A stretch of DNA of 64,000 nucleotides from Arthrobacter sp. Bi26 (GTDB lineage Bacteria; Actinomycetota; Actinomycetes; Actinomycetales; Micrococcaceae): positions 1 to 64,000 of the forward strand of contig NZ_CAKKMF010000013.1 in the NCBI RefSeq assembly GCF_918697925.1. The letters are read 5' to 3'. A program made the translations under genes and the position numbers. Shown here one piece after another: positions 1 through 9,278 of the stretch. Under the pieces are notes generated by a model, which saw only the letters and a list, made by a program, of their open reading frames with translations, was not told where the DNA came from and searched no databases. The stretch's first letter is position 1. The number at the start of each line of letters is the position of its first letter.

Positions 1-1127
1 ACGGCGGGGTCCGCGTAGAGAGACGCGTACGCCGGGGCACGGGAGGACAGGGCTAGGCGCTTCTGGGCCTGCTCCTCGCTGGTGAAGAACTTGATGAACT
101 CCAGCGCCGTGGCCTTGTTGGCTGTGAACGGGGAGACGGCGAGGTTGCGGCCGCCGAGGGTGGAGACGCCGGGGCCGTCGGTGCCCGGGATGGAGGTGAT
201 GCCGAACTTGCCGGCCACCTTGCTGGAGCCGTCCGTGGCGCTCAGGGAGGCGTGCAGGAAGGGCCAGTTGCGCAGGAAGATCAGCTTGCCGTCCTGGAAC
301 GCGCGGCGGCCCTGCTCTTCGAGGTAGGTGATGGCGTCGGAGGGGAAGAGCCCGTCCTTGAAGCCGTCCACCAGCAGGTTCAGGCCCTTCTTGGCCTCGG
401 GGGTGTTGACGGTGGGCTTGCCCTCGGCGTCCACCACGGTGCCGCCGGCGGAGGCCACGGCCTCGGAGAAGTTGACCGTGAGGGCCTCGTTCTTGTCGAA
501 CTGGCCGGCGTAGCAGGACATGCCGGCAGCTTCCGGGAGGGCCAGGATGGCCTTGCAGGCGGTCTTCATCTCGTCCCAGGTCTTGGGCGGGGCGGCGATG
601 CCGGCGGCCTTGAGCAGGTCCGAGCGGAAGTAGAACAGCGCGCCGTCGGTGTAGTACGGGGCGCCCACCAGGGTGTCCCGGTAGGTCGCGGCGTTGACGG
701 TGGCGGGGATCATCTTATTAGTGGGGATCGCGTCCGCGGGCAGCGGCAGGATCCACTTGTTGGCGGCGAACTCGGAGGTCCAGACCACGTCCAGGTTCAG
801 CACGCTGAAGGTGTCCGACTTGATCTGCGCGTTCTGGATGAGCTGCTGGCGCTGCTGGTCCGCGGAGTCGGGCAGTTCGATGAACGTGACCTTCTCCTCC
901 GGGTGGGCGGCGTTCCATTCCTCGATGCTCTTGTTCGCAGCTCCCGAGGCATCGCGGTTGGAGACGTAGTTGATGGGGCCCTTGCCCTCGAAGGACGCGG
1001 CGGCGGCCTTCGGGGCGCTCTTCGCGTCCGTGGCCGTTCCGCCGCAGCCGGTGAGGGCGACGGCGGCGACGGTCAGGGATGCGGTGGTGGCGAGAAGAGT
1101 CTGCCAGGTGCGGCGGCGCTGCCTCAT
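1..1127 (-). CDS. Sugar ABC transporter solute-binding lipoprotein (3' end outside window)
   Basis: Extracellular substrate-binding protein of the SBP family 1 (maltose/oligosaccharide-binding) type, which captures a sugar outside the cell and delivers it to an ABC permease. The N-terminus is a lipoprotein signal: a basic start (MRQRRR), a hydrophobic stretch and the lipobox LTGC followed by a Gly/Thr/Ala-rich linker. The mature part contains SBP-type stretches such as YYTDGALFYFRSDLL and GRRAFQDGKLIFLRNWPF. The ATG at 1127 is preceded by AAGGAG at good spacing. About 375 codons are visible and the gene runs off the left edge, so the C-terminus and the permease genes expected downstream are not seen. 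The LacI-family gene lies just upstream on the same strand. Family assignment is secure; the sugar cannot be read from the sequence. Confidence 0.9.
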   Translation of the reverse strand, partial: MRQRRRTWQTLLATTASLTVAAVALTGCGGTATDAKSAPKAAAASFEGKGPINYVSNRDASGAANKSIEEWNAAHPEEKVTFIELPDSADQQRQQLIQNAQIKSDTFSVLNLDVVWTSEFAANKWILPLPADAIPTNKMIPATVNAATYRDTLVGAPYYTDGALFYFRSDLLKAAGIAAPPKTWDEMKTACKAILALPEAAGMSCYAGQFDKNEALTVNFSEAVASAGGTVVDAEGKPTVNTPEAKKGLNLLVDGFKDGLFPSDAITYLEEQGRRAFQDGKLIFLRNWPFLHASLSATDGSSKVAGKFGITSIPGTDGPGVSTLGGRNLAVSPFTANKATALEFIKFFTSEEQAQKRLALSSRAPAYASLYADPA

Positions 1128-1266
1128 GTGTTGCTCCTTGTTTTGTGGGGTGGTGCTAGTCGGGTGGTGTGGGTGGTTTGGTGCATGCGGAATCGCGGCG
1201 GGTTGCCTGGTGGCACAGGGGAGTGCCGGCTGTCGCCGTCGCGGGTACTGGTGTTGGGGGTCTTGG

Positions 1267-2301
1267 CTAGCTGGCCAGGACTTGTCCGCCGACTTGTTCG
1301 CCGGGCGCGACAGGGGTCGCCAGTGTTGAACCGGGCGGCGCGGTGGAGCCGCGCTCGATCAGCCGGTGCGGCATGATCTTCGGCCCCAGGTCGCGGGAGC
1401 GGAGCAGCTTTTTCACGGCCATCCGCCCCATCTCCTCGAGCGGCTGGGCCATGGTGCTCAGCGGCGGGTTCACGTGCAGCGAGGTCGACGTGTTGTCGAA
1501 GCCCAGGACGGAGACGTCCTCCGGTACCCGGAGCCCGCGCCGCTGCAGTTCATTGACGACGGCGGCGCCCATCTCGTCGCTCATCGCGAAGATCGCGGTG
1601 AGGCCGGGTTCCTGCCGCAGAAGTTCGTCGACGCCGGGAGCGCCGCTTTCGTAGAAGAAACTGCCGGTGGCGGTGACCGGCGTGCAGTTGGCCTCGGTCA
1701 TGGCGCGGAGGTACCCACGCTTGCGGGGCTGGGCGACATAAATCGACGCCGGGTCGCCGGTCAGGAGGCCGATGCGCCGGTGGCCGAGCCGCAGCAGGTG
1801 GCGGGTCGCGTCATAGGCTGCCTGCTCGTCGTCGATGGCCACGCTTGGCGAGCCCGACTTGTCACTGATGGCGACGGAGATGATGGGAACGTTGGGCCCC
1901 AGCAGCTGCCTCGTCTCCGGCGTGATCACCGCGGAGATGAGGATGACGCCGGCGGCCCGGTAGGTGCGCAGGGTCCGCAGGTAGCCTGCGATGTAGGCGG
2001 ACTTGGCGCCGGTGCGGCCGAGCATCACGGCGTAGCCGCGTTCCTGGGCTTCCTCCTCCACACCCTGCATGACCTGGGAGGCGAGGGCGTCGGAGACCAT
2101 GGGTGCGAGGAGCCCGATCACGGACGTCTGCCGGGTCTTGAGGCCGCGGGCGAGGTAGTCCGTTTCGTAGCTGAGGCTCTTGACCGCGGTCTCGACGCGT
2201 TCCCGGGTCTCGTCGGAGTAGCCGACGAGCCCGTTGACAACCCGGGAGACGGTGGCCGGTGAGACGCCTGCGTGCTTGGCGACATCGCGGATGGTGACCA
2301 C
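1267..2301 (-). CDS. LacI-family transcriptional regulator
   Basis: 344-aa LacI/GalR-type repressor. The N-terminus TIRDVAKHAGVSPATVSRVVNG is the classic helix-turn-helix plus hinge start, and the rest is a periplasmic-binding-protein-like effector domain (for example SVIGLLAPMVSDALASQV near residue 60 and SVLGFDNTS near 270). The start is GTG at 2301, preceded by GGGAGGAGGAACA, a strong ribosome-binding site. It lies 139 nt upstream of the sugar-binding lipoprotein gene on the same strand, so it probably controls that transport operon and itself through the inverted repeat at 2335-2353. The inducer is unknown. Confidence 0.93.
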   Translation of the reverse strand: MVTIRDVAKHAGVSPATVSRVVNGLVGYSDETRERVETAVKSLSYETDYLARGLKTRQTSVIGLLAPMVSDALASQVMQGVEEEAQERGYAVMLGRTGAKSAYIAGYLRTLRTYRAAGVILISAVITPETRQLLGPNVPIISVAISDKSGSPSVAIDDEQAAYDATRHLLRLGHRRIGLLTGDPASIYVAQPRKRGYLRAMTEANCTPVTATGSFFYESGAPGVDELLRQEPGLTAIFAMSDEMGAAVVNELQRRGLRVPEDVSVLGFDNTSTSLHVNPPLSTMAQPLEEMGRMAVKKLLRSRDLGPKIMPHRLIERGSTAPPGSTLATPVAPGEQVGGQVLAS

Positions 2302-2334
2302 TGTTCCTCCTCCCTTGTGCTGGCCGGACCGTGT

Positions 2335-2353
2335 TACGCAAACGGTTTACGTA
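2335..2353. promoter_or_regulatory. Candidate LacI-family operator
   Basis: TACGCAAACGGTTTACGTA is a 19-bp near-perfect inverted repeat (TACGcAAAC-G-GTTTaCGTA) with a central CG step as in LacI/GalR operators. It lies 34-52 nt upstream of the LacI-type gene start. A second, weaker overlapping copy (TACGTAATCGGTTTCGTGA) starts at 2349. The position fits autoregulation. No equivalent site was found in the 139-nt gap before the binding-protein gene. Confidence 0.6.
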
Positions 2354-2439
2354 ATCGGTTTCGTGATCTGCTGCACCAACACTAAGGGGAGATGTGCCGG
2401 AGGCGTGACTGTTTAGGAAACAACGCCCTCGGGAGGGGC

Positions 2440-3387
2440 CTAGGCTCCCGGTCCGTCGAACAACGCGCTGGTGCTGCTCTGGGGCACCACGACGTGGACG
2501 GCGTTGCGCTGGACGGTGAAGTCGGTGGGCGTGGTGGTCGCGATCTCGCCGTCGAGGTTCACCGGCAGCGGCTGGTCGGTGACCAGCCGGACACGCCTGG
2601 TGGTCAGGTGGTACACGCGGTCGTGTTTGATGAAGCTTCCGTCTTTGAGCAGCCGCGCGATACTCACGTGCTCCCGGACGGGCCCGGCCAGGATGGCGTA
2701 GATGTCAAGGGTGTGATCGTCGATCCCCGCCGTGGGGGAGACAGTGTTGCCGCCGCCGTAATGCCGGCCGTTGCCGACGGCCACCTGGAGCAGGTCGTCG
2801 AGCTCCATCGGCTCGTGGTCCCCGTCGGGGAACTCGAGGCGGGCCCGGAACGCCTTGTGCCGGGCATAGGCCGTCAGCGTGGCGATGCTGTACGCCAATG
2901 GCCCGATGTACCGCTTCAGGCGGGGGCTGAGAGCTTCGGTGACAGACACCGACAGGCCCACGGACGCGACGTTGAGGAATGGCTCGCCGTTGGCCCGGCC
3001 CAGGTCGATGTCCACCACCTTCCCTCCGGCGATGGTGGCGCACGCCTCGGCAAGATTGTTGGGTATCTCCAGCGTGCGGGCGAAATCGTTGGCGGTGCCC
3101 AGCGGAAGAACGCCGAGCACCACGTTGGTGCCGGCAACCCGGCCGGCGGCGTAGGACACCGTCCCGTCGCCGCCGCCGACAACCACCAGGTCGTGCCCGT
3201 CCGCAAGCACCCGGTCAAGCGTCCCGGCCAGGTCTGCCCCGGACAGCACGTGGTGCACGGAGGAGATGGGTACGCCTGCCTTGCGCATCGTGTCCACGGC
3301 AAGATCGGGTGCCGCCCCTCGTCGTGATCCGGCGTTGATCACGACGGCGGCAGAGCGGGCGTCCCGGGCAGACTTCATGCGGATCAT
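2440..3387 (-). CDS. Diacylglycerol/lipid kinase family protein, copy 1
   Basis: DgkB/YegS-type lipid kinase of the NAD/diacylglycerol kinase fold, expected to phosphorylate diacylglycerol or a related lipid at the membrane. The nucleotide-binding loop VVGGGDGT and the following GTANDFARTLEIP block are intact, as are the middle block DIDLGRANGEPFLNVAS and a C-terminal beta-rich domain. I chose the ATG at 3387; a TTG at 3417 would add ten residues and neither has a convincing ribosome-binding site. It is the first copy of a duplicated pair and is divergent from the methyltransferase gene at 3706. The copy at 4935-5900 is nearly identical. Confidence 0.88.
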   Translation of the reverse strand: MIRMKSARDARSAAVVINAGSRRGAAPDLAVDTMRKAGVPISSVHHVLSGADLAGTLDRVLADGHDLVVVGGGDGTVSYAAGRVAGTNVVLGVLPLGTANDFARTLEIPNNLAEACATIAGGKVVDIDLGRANGEPFLNVASVGLSVSVTEALSPRLKRYIGPLAYSIATLTAYARHKAFRARLEFPDGDHEPMELDDLLQVAVGNGRHYGGGNTVSPTAGIDDHTLDIYAILAGPVREHVSIARLLKDGSFIKHDRVYHLTTRRVRLVTDQPLPVNLDGEIATTTPTDFTVQRNAVHVVVPQSSTSALFDGPGA

Positions 3388-3705
3388 GGTAGGCGGTGGA
3401 CCTGTGAATTCCCGCAAGGGACTGGGTGGGATCTAGGACTCGCGCGGGCCCGGCGGTTAGACATGGCGTGAAGTACGACGGCGGCCGCTGGCTTTGCGCG
3501 GCGGTGACCTTCGGGTACTCCCAGTAAGGCGGCGGGACGGCGGCCACGGCACACCTGTATCCTGACAAGGCAGGTTGAATGGCTACAGCGGCCATCAACC
3601 ACGCTCGGTTCGCGGCCGGATGACGGTCCGGAATCCTGGGCCGCAGCCATCCACGTCGTGGAATCACCGCCGCAATCGTCAGTCGCCGATCGGCTCCTCT
3701 GACGC
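3388..3705. other. Divergent intergenic region, copy 1
   Basis: This 318-nt stretch separates the divergent kinase and methyltransferase genes and is almost identical to 5901-6217 in the second copy. It should carry the promoters of both genes. A TATCCT hexamer near 3558 could be a -10 box for the + strand gene, but I see no convincing -35 partner, no riboswitch-like fold and no further gene. Confidence 0.35.
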
Positions 3706-4911
3706 TTGGAATGGATCTTTATCACTACGGACACGCCAGCTCCCGTGGGAATCCCGACGTCGGTCCTCAAGCCCTCACGCGGAGTTGCGGTGGATGATCC
3801 CGCCGTCGTGACCTGGGCCGAGGCTGGTGAGAGCATGACGGCGCGATGGCGTTCGGCGAACGGCAGACCGGCGCCGACGCGCATCGAAGTGGTCTCCGAC
3901 TCTCTTACGGCCGATGATGCGAACCGGATGGCGTCAAAGGGGATCGCGATGCTCTGGCATGGTGACTTCCACAACGCACGGCAGATCCTCAACGCCCTGG
4001 ACCGGCGGATAGGCGCCGGAAAGAAAGAGACCGCAGCAATTCCGGCCGATAAGTTCTATCGGCACCGCCAGTCCCGCTCGCATCGCGCACGCGTTCTCGG
4101 CCTGCTGCTGATACCTCTTGATCCGGGCCTGGTGGTGCCGCTGCGCCGCGCACCGGACATTCGGCAGGCCGCCGCTGAAGCGTACGGTGATATAGGCGAA
4201 CCTTCCGTTGTGTCCCTGCATGAGCTTGTCGGGGCCATTGGCGCCCACGAGTGGCGACGTAATGGTGTCTACGTCGGTGCCCTGCAGGGCCGCATCCACC
4301 CGCACTATGGCACGTTCTTCCCCACCCGGAGCGAGTATGTGGATCTCGTGGCCGCCGCTGCGCTTCGCTCTGACACGTTGGCGTTCGACGTCGGAACCGG
4401 CACTGGGGTGCTCGCTGCCGTCCTCGCGCGCCGTGGCGTCCGCCGCGTGGTGGCGACGGACAACGAACCGCGTGCAATCGCCTGCGCCGCTGAGAATTTC
4501 CGGAACCTCGGCGTCCAGGACCGTGCCGAGGCCGTCCTGACCGACATGTTCCCGCCCGGGCGGGCACCGCTGATCGTGTGCAACCCTCCATGGATTCCGG
4601 CCACGCCGCATTCCAGCCTGGACAGCGCCGTCTACGACCCCGGGAGCAGGATGCTGTTCCGCTTCCTGAACGGACTCTCCGACCATCTGGAACCGGGCGG
4701 TGAGGGCTGGCTGGTCCTCTCCGACCTGGCCGAACACCTTGGCCTGCGGTCGCGTGACGATCTGCTGGCCGCCATCACGGCGGCAGGGCTGAAGGTGGTG
4801 GAACGGCTGGACACCAAGCCAACGCATCCGAAGGCATCGGACCGGGACAATCCTCTGTTCGAGGCGCGCGCGGCCGAGGTCACGTCCCTGTGGCGGCTTG
4901 TTCCCCGATAG
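3706..4911 (+). CDS. Class I SAM-dependent methyltransferase (small-domain type), copy 1
   Basis: 401-aa protein with a Rossmann methyltransferase domain in its second half: motif I FDVGTGTGVLAAVLARRG near residues 227-244, the acidic motif II VVATDNEP near 248-255 and motif IV NPPWIPA near 293-299. NPPW/NPPY motifs are typical of N-methylases such as PrmC/HemK and RsmC-like enzymes. The N-terminal half is family-specific and not a known catalytic domain. The ATG at 3706 has no clear ribosome-binding site; a GTG at 3790 would be an alternative that keeps the conserved WRS.NGRPAP block. Substrate unknown. It is paired with a lipid kinase gene and duplicated as a unit. Confidence 0.82.
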   Translation: MEWIFITTDTPAPVGIPTSVLKPSRGVAVDDPAVVTWAEAGESMTARWRSANGRPAPTRIEVVSDSLTADDANRMASKGIAMLWHGDFHNARQILNALDRRIGAGKKETAAIPADKFYRHRQSRSHRARVLGLLLIPLDPGLVVPLRRAPDIRQAAAEAYGDIGEPSVVSLHELVGAIGAHEWRRNGVYVGALQGRIHPHYGTFFPTRSEYVDLVAAAALRSDTLAFDVGTGTGVLAAVLARRGVRRVVATDNEPRAIACAAENFRNLGVQDRAEAVLTDMFPPGRAPLIVCNPPWIPATPHSSLDSAVYDPGSRMLFRFLNGLSDHLEPGGEGWLVLSDLAEHLGLRSRDDLLAAITAAGLKVVERLDTKPTHPKASDRDNPLFEARAAEVTSLWRLVPR

Positions 4912-4921
4912 TCACAACCTT

Positions 4922-4946
4922 CCGCCGTCGGGAATCACGACGGCGG
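4922..4946. terminator. Hairpin at the junction of the two duplicated units
   Basis: CCGCCGTCG and CGACGGCGG form a perfect 9-bp stem with a 7-nt loop just after the first methyltransferase gene and overlapping the 3' end of the second kinase gene (stop at 4935). It could terminate transcription from both sides, but there is no T-tract. Confidence 0.4.
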
Positions 4947-5900
4947 CCCGCCCGCGGCGCCCGGTCCGTCGAACAACGCGCTGTTGCTGCTCTGAGGTAC
5001 CACGACGTGAACGGCGTTGCGCTGGACGGTGAAGTCGGTGGGCGTGGTGGTCGCGATCTCGCCGTCGAGGTTCACCGGCAGCGGCGGCTCAGTGACCACC
5101 CGGACGTGTCGGCTGGTCAGGTGGTACACCCGGTCGTGTTCGATGAAGCTGCCGTCCTTGAGCAGCCGTGCAATACTCACGTGCTCCCGGAGCGGGCCGG
5201 CCAGGATGGCGTAGATGTCCAGGGTGTGATCGTCGATTCCTGCAGTGGGAGAGACCGTGTTGCCGCCGCCGTAATGCCGGCCGTTGCCGACCGCTACCTG
5301 AAGCAGGTTTTCCAGTTCCAGCGGCTCGTGGTCGCCCTCTGGGAACTCGAGGCGGGCCCGGAACGGTTTGTGCCGGGCATAAGCCCGAAGCGTGGCGATG
5401 CTGTACGCCAATGGCCCGATGTACCGCTTCAAGCGGGGGCTCAGAGCCTCCGTCACAGCCACCGACAGGCCCGCGGACGCCACGTTGAGGAATGGCTCAC
5501 CGTTAGCCCGGCCGAGGTCGATGTCCACCACCTTCCCGTCTGCGACGGTAGCGCAGGCCTCGGCCAGATTGTTGGGTATCTCCAGCGTGCGGGCGAAGTC
5601 GTTGGCAGTGCCCAATGGAAGAACGCCGAGCATAACGTTGGTGCCGGCAACCCGACCCGCGGCGCAGGTCATTGTCCCGTCGCCACCACCGACAACCACC
5701 AGGTCGTGCCCGTCCGCCACCACCCGGTCAAGCGTCGCGGCCAGGTCTGCCCCCGACAGCACGTGGTGCACGGAGGAGATCGGCACGCCAGCCTTTCGCA
5801 TCGTGTCCAGCCCAAGTTCGTGTGCCGCCCCGCGGCGTGATCCGGCGTTGATCACTACGGCGGCAGAGCGGGCGTCCCGGGCAGACTTCATGCGGATCAT
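4935..5900 (-). CDS. Diacylglycerol/lipid kinase family protein, copy 2
   Basis: Second copy of the DgkB/YegS-like kinase. GGGDGT, GTANDFARTLEIP and DIDLGRANGEPFLNVAS are all retained, so the active-site architecture is intact. Compared with copy 1 it has scattered conservative changes and a few extra C-terminal residues (AAGGPPS) contributed by the duplication junction. The ATG at 5900 corresponds exactly to the start chosen for copy 1; a TTG at 5930 is the alternative. It converges with the first methyltransferase gene (end 4911) and diverges from the second (start 6218). Confidence 0.88.
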   Translation of the reverse strand: MIRMKSARDARSAAVVINAGSRRGAAHELGLDTMRKAGVPISSVHHVLSGADLAATLDRVVADGHDLVVVGGGDGTMTCAAGRVAGTNVMLGVLPLGTANDFARTLEIPNNLAEACATVADGKVVDIDLGRANGEPFLNVASAGLSVAVTEALSPRLKRYIGPLAYSIATLRAYARHKPFRARLEFPEGDHEPLELENLLQVAVGNGRHYGGGNTVSPTAGIDDHTLDIYAILAGPLREHVSIARLLKDGSFIEHDRVYHLTSRHVRVVTEPPLPVNLDGEIATTTPTDFTVQRNAVHVVVPQSSNSALFDGPGAAGGPPS

Positions 5901-6217
5901 GGTAGGCGCTGGACCTGTGAATTCCCGCAAGGGACTGGGTGGGATCTAGGACTCGCGCGGGCCCGGCGGTTAGACATGGCGTGAAGTACGACGGCGGCCG
6001 CTGGCTTTGCGCGGCGGTGACCTTCGGGTACTCCCAGTAAGGCGGCGGGACGGCGGCCACGGCACACCTGTATCCTGACAATGCAGGTTGAATGGTTCCA
6101 GCGGCCATCAACCAAGCTCGGTTCGCGGCCGGATGACGGTCCGGAATCCTGGGCCGTAGCCATCCACGTTGTCGAATCACCGCCGCAATCGTCAGTCTGC
6201 GATCGGCCCCCGGACTC

Positions 6218-7423
6218 TTGGAATGGATCTTTATCACTACCGACACGCCAGCTCCCGTGGGAATCCCGACGTCGGTCCTCAAGCCCTCACGCGGAGTTGC
6301 GGTGGATGATCCCGCCGTCGTGACCTGGGTCGAGGCTGGTCAGAGCATGACCGCGCGATGGCGTTCGGCGAACGGCAGACCGGCGCCGACGCGCGTCGAA
6401 GCGGTCTCCGACTCTCTCACGGCCGATGATGCGAACCGGATGGCGTCACAGGGGATCGCGATGCTCTGGCACGGTGACTTCCACAACGCACGGCAGATCC
6501 TCAACGCCATGGACCGGCGGATGGGCGCCGGAAAGAAAGAGGCCGCAGCTACCCCGGCCGATAAGTTCTATCGGCACCGCCAGTCCCGCTCGCATCGTGC
6601 ACGCGTTCTCGGCCTGCTGCTGGTTCCTCTTGATCCGGGCCCGGTGGTGCCGCTGCGCCGCGCACCGGACATCCGGCAGGCCGCCGCTGAAGCGTACGGT
6701 GATATCGGCGAATCTTCCATTGTGTCCCTGCATGAGCTTGTCGGGGCCATTGGCGCCCACGAGTGGCGACGGAATGGCGTCCACGTCGATGCCCTGCAGG
6801 GCCGCATCCACCCGCACTATGGCACGTTCTTCCCCACCCGGAGCGAGTATGTGGATCTCGTGGCGGCCGCTGCGCTTCCCTCTGACACGCTGGCGTTCGA
6901 CGTCGGAACCGGCACGGGGGTGCTCGCTGCCGTCCTCGCGCGCCGTGGCGTCCACCGCGTGGTGGCGACGGACAATGAACCGCGTGCAATCGCCTGCGCC
7001 GCTGAGAATTTCCGGAACCTCGGCGTCCAGGACCGTGCTGAGGCCGTCCTCACCGACATGTTCCCGCCCGGGCGGGCACCCCTCATCGTGTGCAACCCTC
7101 CCTGGATTCCGGCCACGCCTCATTCCTCCCTGGACAACGCCGTCTACGACCCCGGGAGCAGGATGCTGTTCCGCTTCCTGAACGGACTCTCCGACCATCT
7201 GGAACCGGGCGGTGAGGCCTGGCTTGTCCTCTCCGACCTGGCCGAGCACCTTGGCCTGCGGACGCGTGACGATCTGCTGACCGCCATCACGGCGGCTGGG
7301 CTGAAGGTGGTGGAACGGCTAGACACCAAGCCAACGCATCCGAAGGCATCGGACCGCGACGATCCCCTGTTCGAGGCGCGCACGGCCGAGGTCACGTCGC
7401 TGTGGCGGCTTGTTCGCCGATAG
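6218..7423 (+). CDS. Class I SAM-dependent methyltransferase (small-domain type), copy 2
   Basis: Second copy, 401 aa, same length and frame as the first. Motif I (FDVGTGTGVLAAVLARRG) and motif IV (NPPWIPA) are unchanged, so it should be active. Differences from copy 1 are scattered substitutions over the whole length, for example in the stretch around residues 95-112 and the C-terminal RLVRR. The intergenic region 5901-6217 before it mirrors 3388-3705. Substrate unknown. Confidence 0.82.
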   Translation: MEWIFITTDTPAPVGIPTSVLKPSRGVAVDDPAVVTWVEAGQSMTARWRSANGRPAPTRVEAVSDSLTADDANRMASQGIAMLWHGDFHNARQILNAMDRRMGAGKKEAAATPADKFYRHRQSRSHRARVLGLLLVPLDPGPVVPLRRAPDIRQAAAEAYGDIGESSIVSLHELVGAIGAHEWRRNGVHVDALQGRIHPHYGTFFPTRSEYVDLVAAAALPSDTLAFDVGTGTGVLAAVLARRGVHRVVATDNEPRAIACAAENFRNLGVQDRAEAVLTDMFPPGRAPLIVCNPPWIPATPHSSLDNAVYDPGSRMLFRFLNGLSDHLEPGGEAWLVLSDLAEHLGLRTRDDLLTAITAAGLKVVERLDTKPTHPKASDRDDPLFEARTAEVTSLWRLVRR

Positions 7424-7484
7424 TCCGGTGCGATAGGGCGCAGCCTCCGGAGCAGCTGCAGCCGCGTGCCCCTGGGCAGTACAG

Positions 7485-9158
7485 CTACCCCGCCACCGCC
7501 GCCTTTGCCTCCTGTTTGGCCGCCATCCACTCGCTCAGCCACGGGGCCCGCACGCTCGACGTGATCCGGCAGTCGGCCACGAAGGTTCCCCTGGCGCCGG
7601 CGTCGATCCAGTCCTGGAGCGCGGAAAGGTCCGCCAGCGAGCGGATGATCGCGGATTCGGCACCGAGCGCGCGGGCGATGCCGCTGAAGTCCACCTCGGG
7701 GATCAGCATGGGCTTTTCGGTCAGGCCCTGGGAGCCGTACTGGTGGATTTCGGCTCCATAGGCGGCATCGTTGTAGATCACGATGACGGCGCTGCTGGCC
7801 GCGCCAATCAGCGATTCGAGGTCGGACAGGCCCATCAGGAAACCGCCGTCGCCGGAGGCCAGCACCAGGGTGCGGCCGTCCTCCACGGCGCGGGCTGCCC
7901 CGACGGCGCTGGCAAGGCCCAGCCCAATGGCCTGGTAGGCGGTCCCCACCATGACCAGGTCCTGGGGCCTCGGGATGCGCCAGTACATGGGTGCCCAGCC
8001 GACGAAGTGCCCTCCGTCCTGGACCACCGTGCGGCGCTCCGGCAGCACCGCATCCAGTGCCGTGGCAAGGGAGCGCGGGTCCAGCCGCCCGTCCGGGGTC
8101 TCCGCTGTGCCTGCCTGGTGGGCCGGTCCCTCGGCCAGGCGTTTGCGGGCTTCCGCGCGCCAGGCTTCTGCGGGGCTGGCGTCCGGCGAGGCCGGGCCAT
8201 CCAGCATCGTCAGGATGCGTCCCGCAGCGGACTTCACGTCCGCGCTGACGAACGTGTCCACCCGGGGGTGCGTCGGCTGCAGGGCGGCGTCGATCTGGAT
8301 GACCGTGCTGTCCGGGCCGAGCAGGTGCCCGAACCGCATGGTGAAGGGGCTCAGGCTTGCCCCGGCCACGAGGACCACATCGGCCTCACCCATGAGCCCG
8401 GCCGCGGTGTCCGTGCCGAAGCCGCCCGCGACGCCGAGATACCCGTCGCCCTGGAGCAGGTTGAGCGCCAGGGCGGTTCCGGCGGTCAGCGCGCCGAGGC
8501 GGTCGGCGAGCTCCCGGAGCTCCGGGCCGGCGCCGGCGAGATGTGCGCCGCGGCCGGCGAGGATCAGCGGCCGCTTCGCCCCGGCGAGCAGGCGGGCCAC
8601 CTGCCCCAGGCCGCCGTCGACGTCGTCCATCACCGCCGCTGCCAGCGGCTCGGGAAGCTCTTCGTCGGCCGCCTCGAGTGCCGCGAGGTCGTAGGGAATG
8701 GCAATCACGACGGCGGTGCGCTTGGTGAGCGCGTACTCCACCGCCTGCTGCGTGATGGAGCCCGCGGCGTCGCGGGTGACGGTGAAGGTCGCGGCGCCGA
8801 GGCCTGCGGCGATGGCGGCCTGGTCCACGTCCCAGGGGCGGGCGCCGCTGCTCGGGGCGTCGCCGGTGACCAGCACGACGGGGATTTGTGCCTGGACGGC
8901 CTCGGCGAGGGCGGTGAGTGCGTTGGTGTAGCCGGGGCCGTAGGTGGTGGTGCCCGCTGCGAGGCGTCCTGACGTCCGGTAGTAGGCGTCGGCCGCGGCG
9001 ATGGCGGCGCCTTCATGGCGGACGGCGGAGAAGCGGAGGCCCAGCTTTTCCGCGGCGTCCAGGAAGTAGACGTTTCCGTTGCCCATGACGCCGAAGACAT
9101 CGCTGAGGTAGCTGCTGAGAACCTGCGCCACGCGGCCGGAGACGGTAAGTGAAGTCAT
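7485..9158 (-). CDS. Thiamine-pyrophosphate-dependent enzyme (acetolactate synthase/2-oxoacid decarboxylase family)
   Basis: 557-aa three-domain TPP enzyme. The N-terminal PYR domain has the conserved catalytic glutamate in AVRHEGAAIAAADAYYR (Glu49). A central domain of the transhydrogenase type follows (VVLVAGASL). The C-terminal PP domain has the TPP/Mg motif GDGGFLMG...NDAAYG near residues 436-468. Such enzymes decarboxylate or ligate 2-oxoacids. The adjacent Lrp regulator, aminotransferase and amino acid permease suggest that the substrate is a 2-oxoacid made by transamination, but this is inference. Biosynthetic acetolactate synthase is less likely because no small subunit is adjacent. 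Confidence 0.87.
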   Translation of the reverse strand: MTSLTVSGRVAQVLSSYLSDVFGVMGNGNVYFLDAAEKLGLRFSAVRHEGAAIAAADAYYRTSGRLAAGTTTYGPGYTNALTALAEAVQAQIPVVLVTGDAPSSGARPWDVDQAAIAAGLGAATFTVTRDAAGSITQQAVEYALTKRTAVVIAIPYDLAALEAADEELPEPLAAAVMDDVDGGLGQVARLLAGAKRPLILAGRGAHLAGAGPELRELADRLGALTAGTALALNLLQGDGYLGVAGGFGTDTAAGLMGEADVVLVAGASLSPFTMRFGHLLGPDSTVIQIDAALQPTHPRVDTFVSADVKSAAGRILTMLDGPASPDASPAEAWRAEARKRLAEGPAHQAGTAETPDGRLDPRSLATALDAVLPERRTVVQDGGHFVGWAPMYWRIPRPQDLVMVGTAYQAIGLGLASAVGAARAVEDGRTLVLASGDGGFLMGLSDLESLIGAASSAVIVIYNDAAYGAEIHQYGSQGLTEKPMLIPEVDFSGIARALGAESAIIRSLADLSALQDWIDAGARGTFVADCRITSSVRAPWLSEWMAAKQEAKAAVAG

Positions 9159-9278
9159 GCAGGAATCATGTGGGCTGGTTCACAGATGGGCAAGAGAGGC
9201 GGATTTGCTTGGGATTATTGGCAGGAAGTGGGAGAGTTAACTGAAAATCTGCCCACTTGTGGCGTGCGTCACCCGCGC

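Larger units (their letters stand above)
2448..7423. repeat. 2.5-kb tandem duplication (kinase plus divergent methyltransferase)
   Basis: The segment from about 2448 to 4911 is repeated head-to-tail from about 4961 to 7423, with a constant offset of 2512-2513 nt. Both copies contain a - strand lipid kinase gene, a ~318-nt divergent intergenic region and a + strand methyltransferase gene. Long runs of the intergenic region are identical. The proteins differ at scattered positions and all four frames are open, so this is a duplication with mild divergence, not an assembly copy. Confidence 0.93.

Noticed and set aside
252..1376. 374-codon + strand frame across the solute-binding protein and LacI genes
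   Set aside because: It is the reverse-strand shadow of two well-supported genes; composition is Gly/Val/Arg-rich with no protein motifs and no ribosome-binding site.
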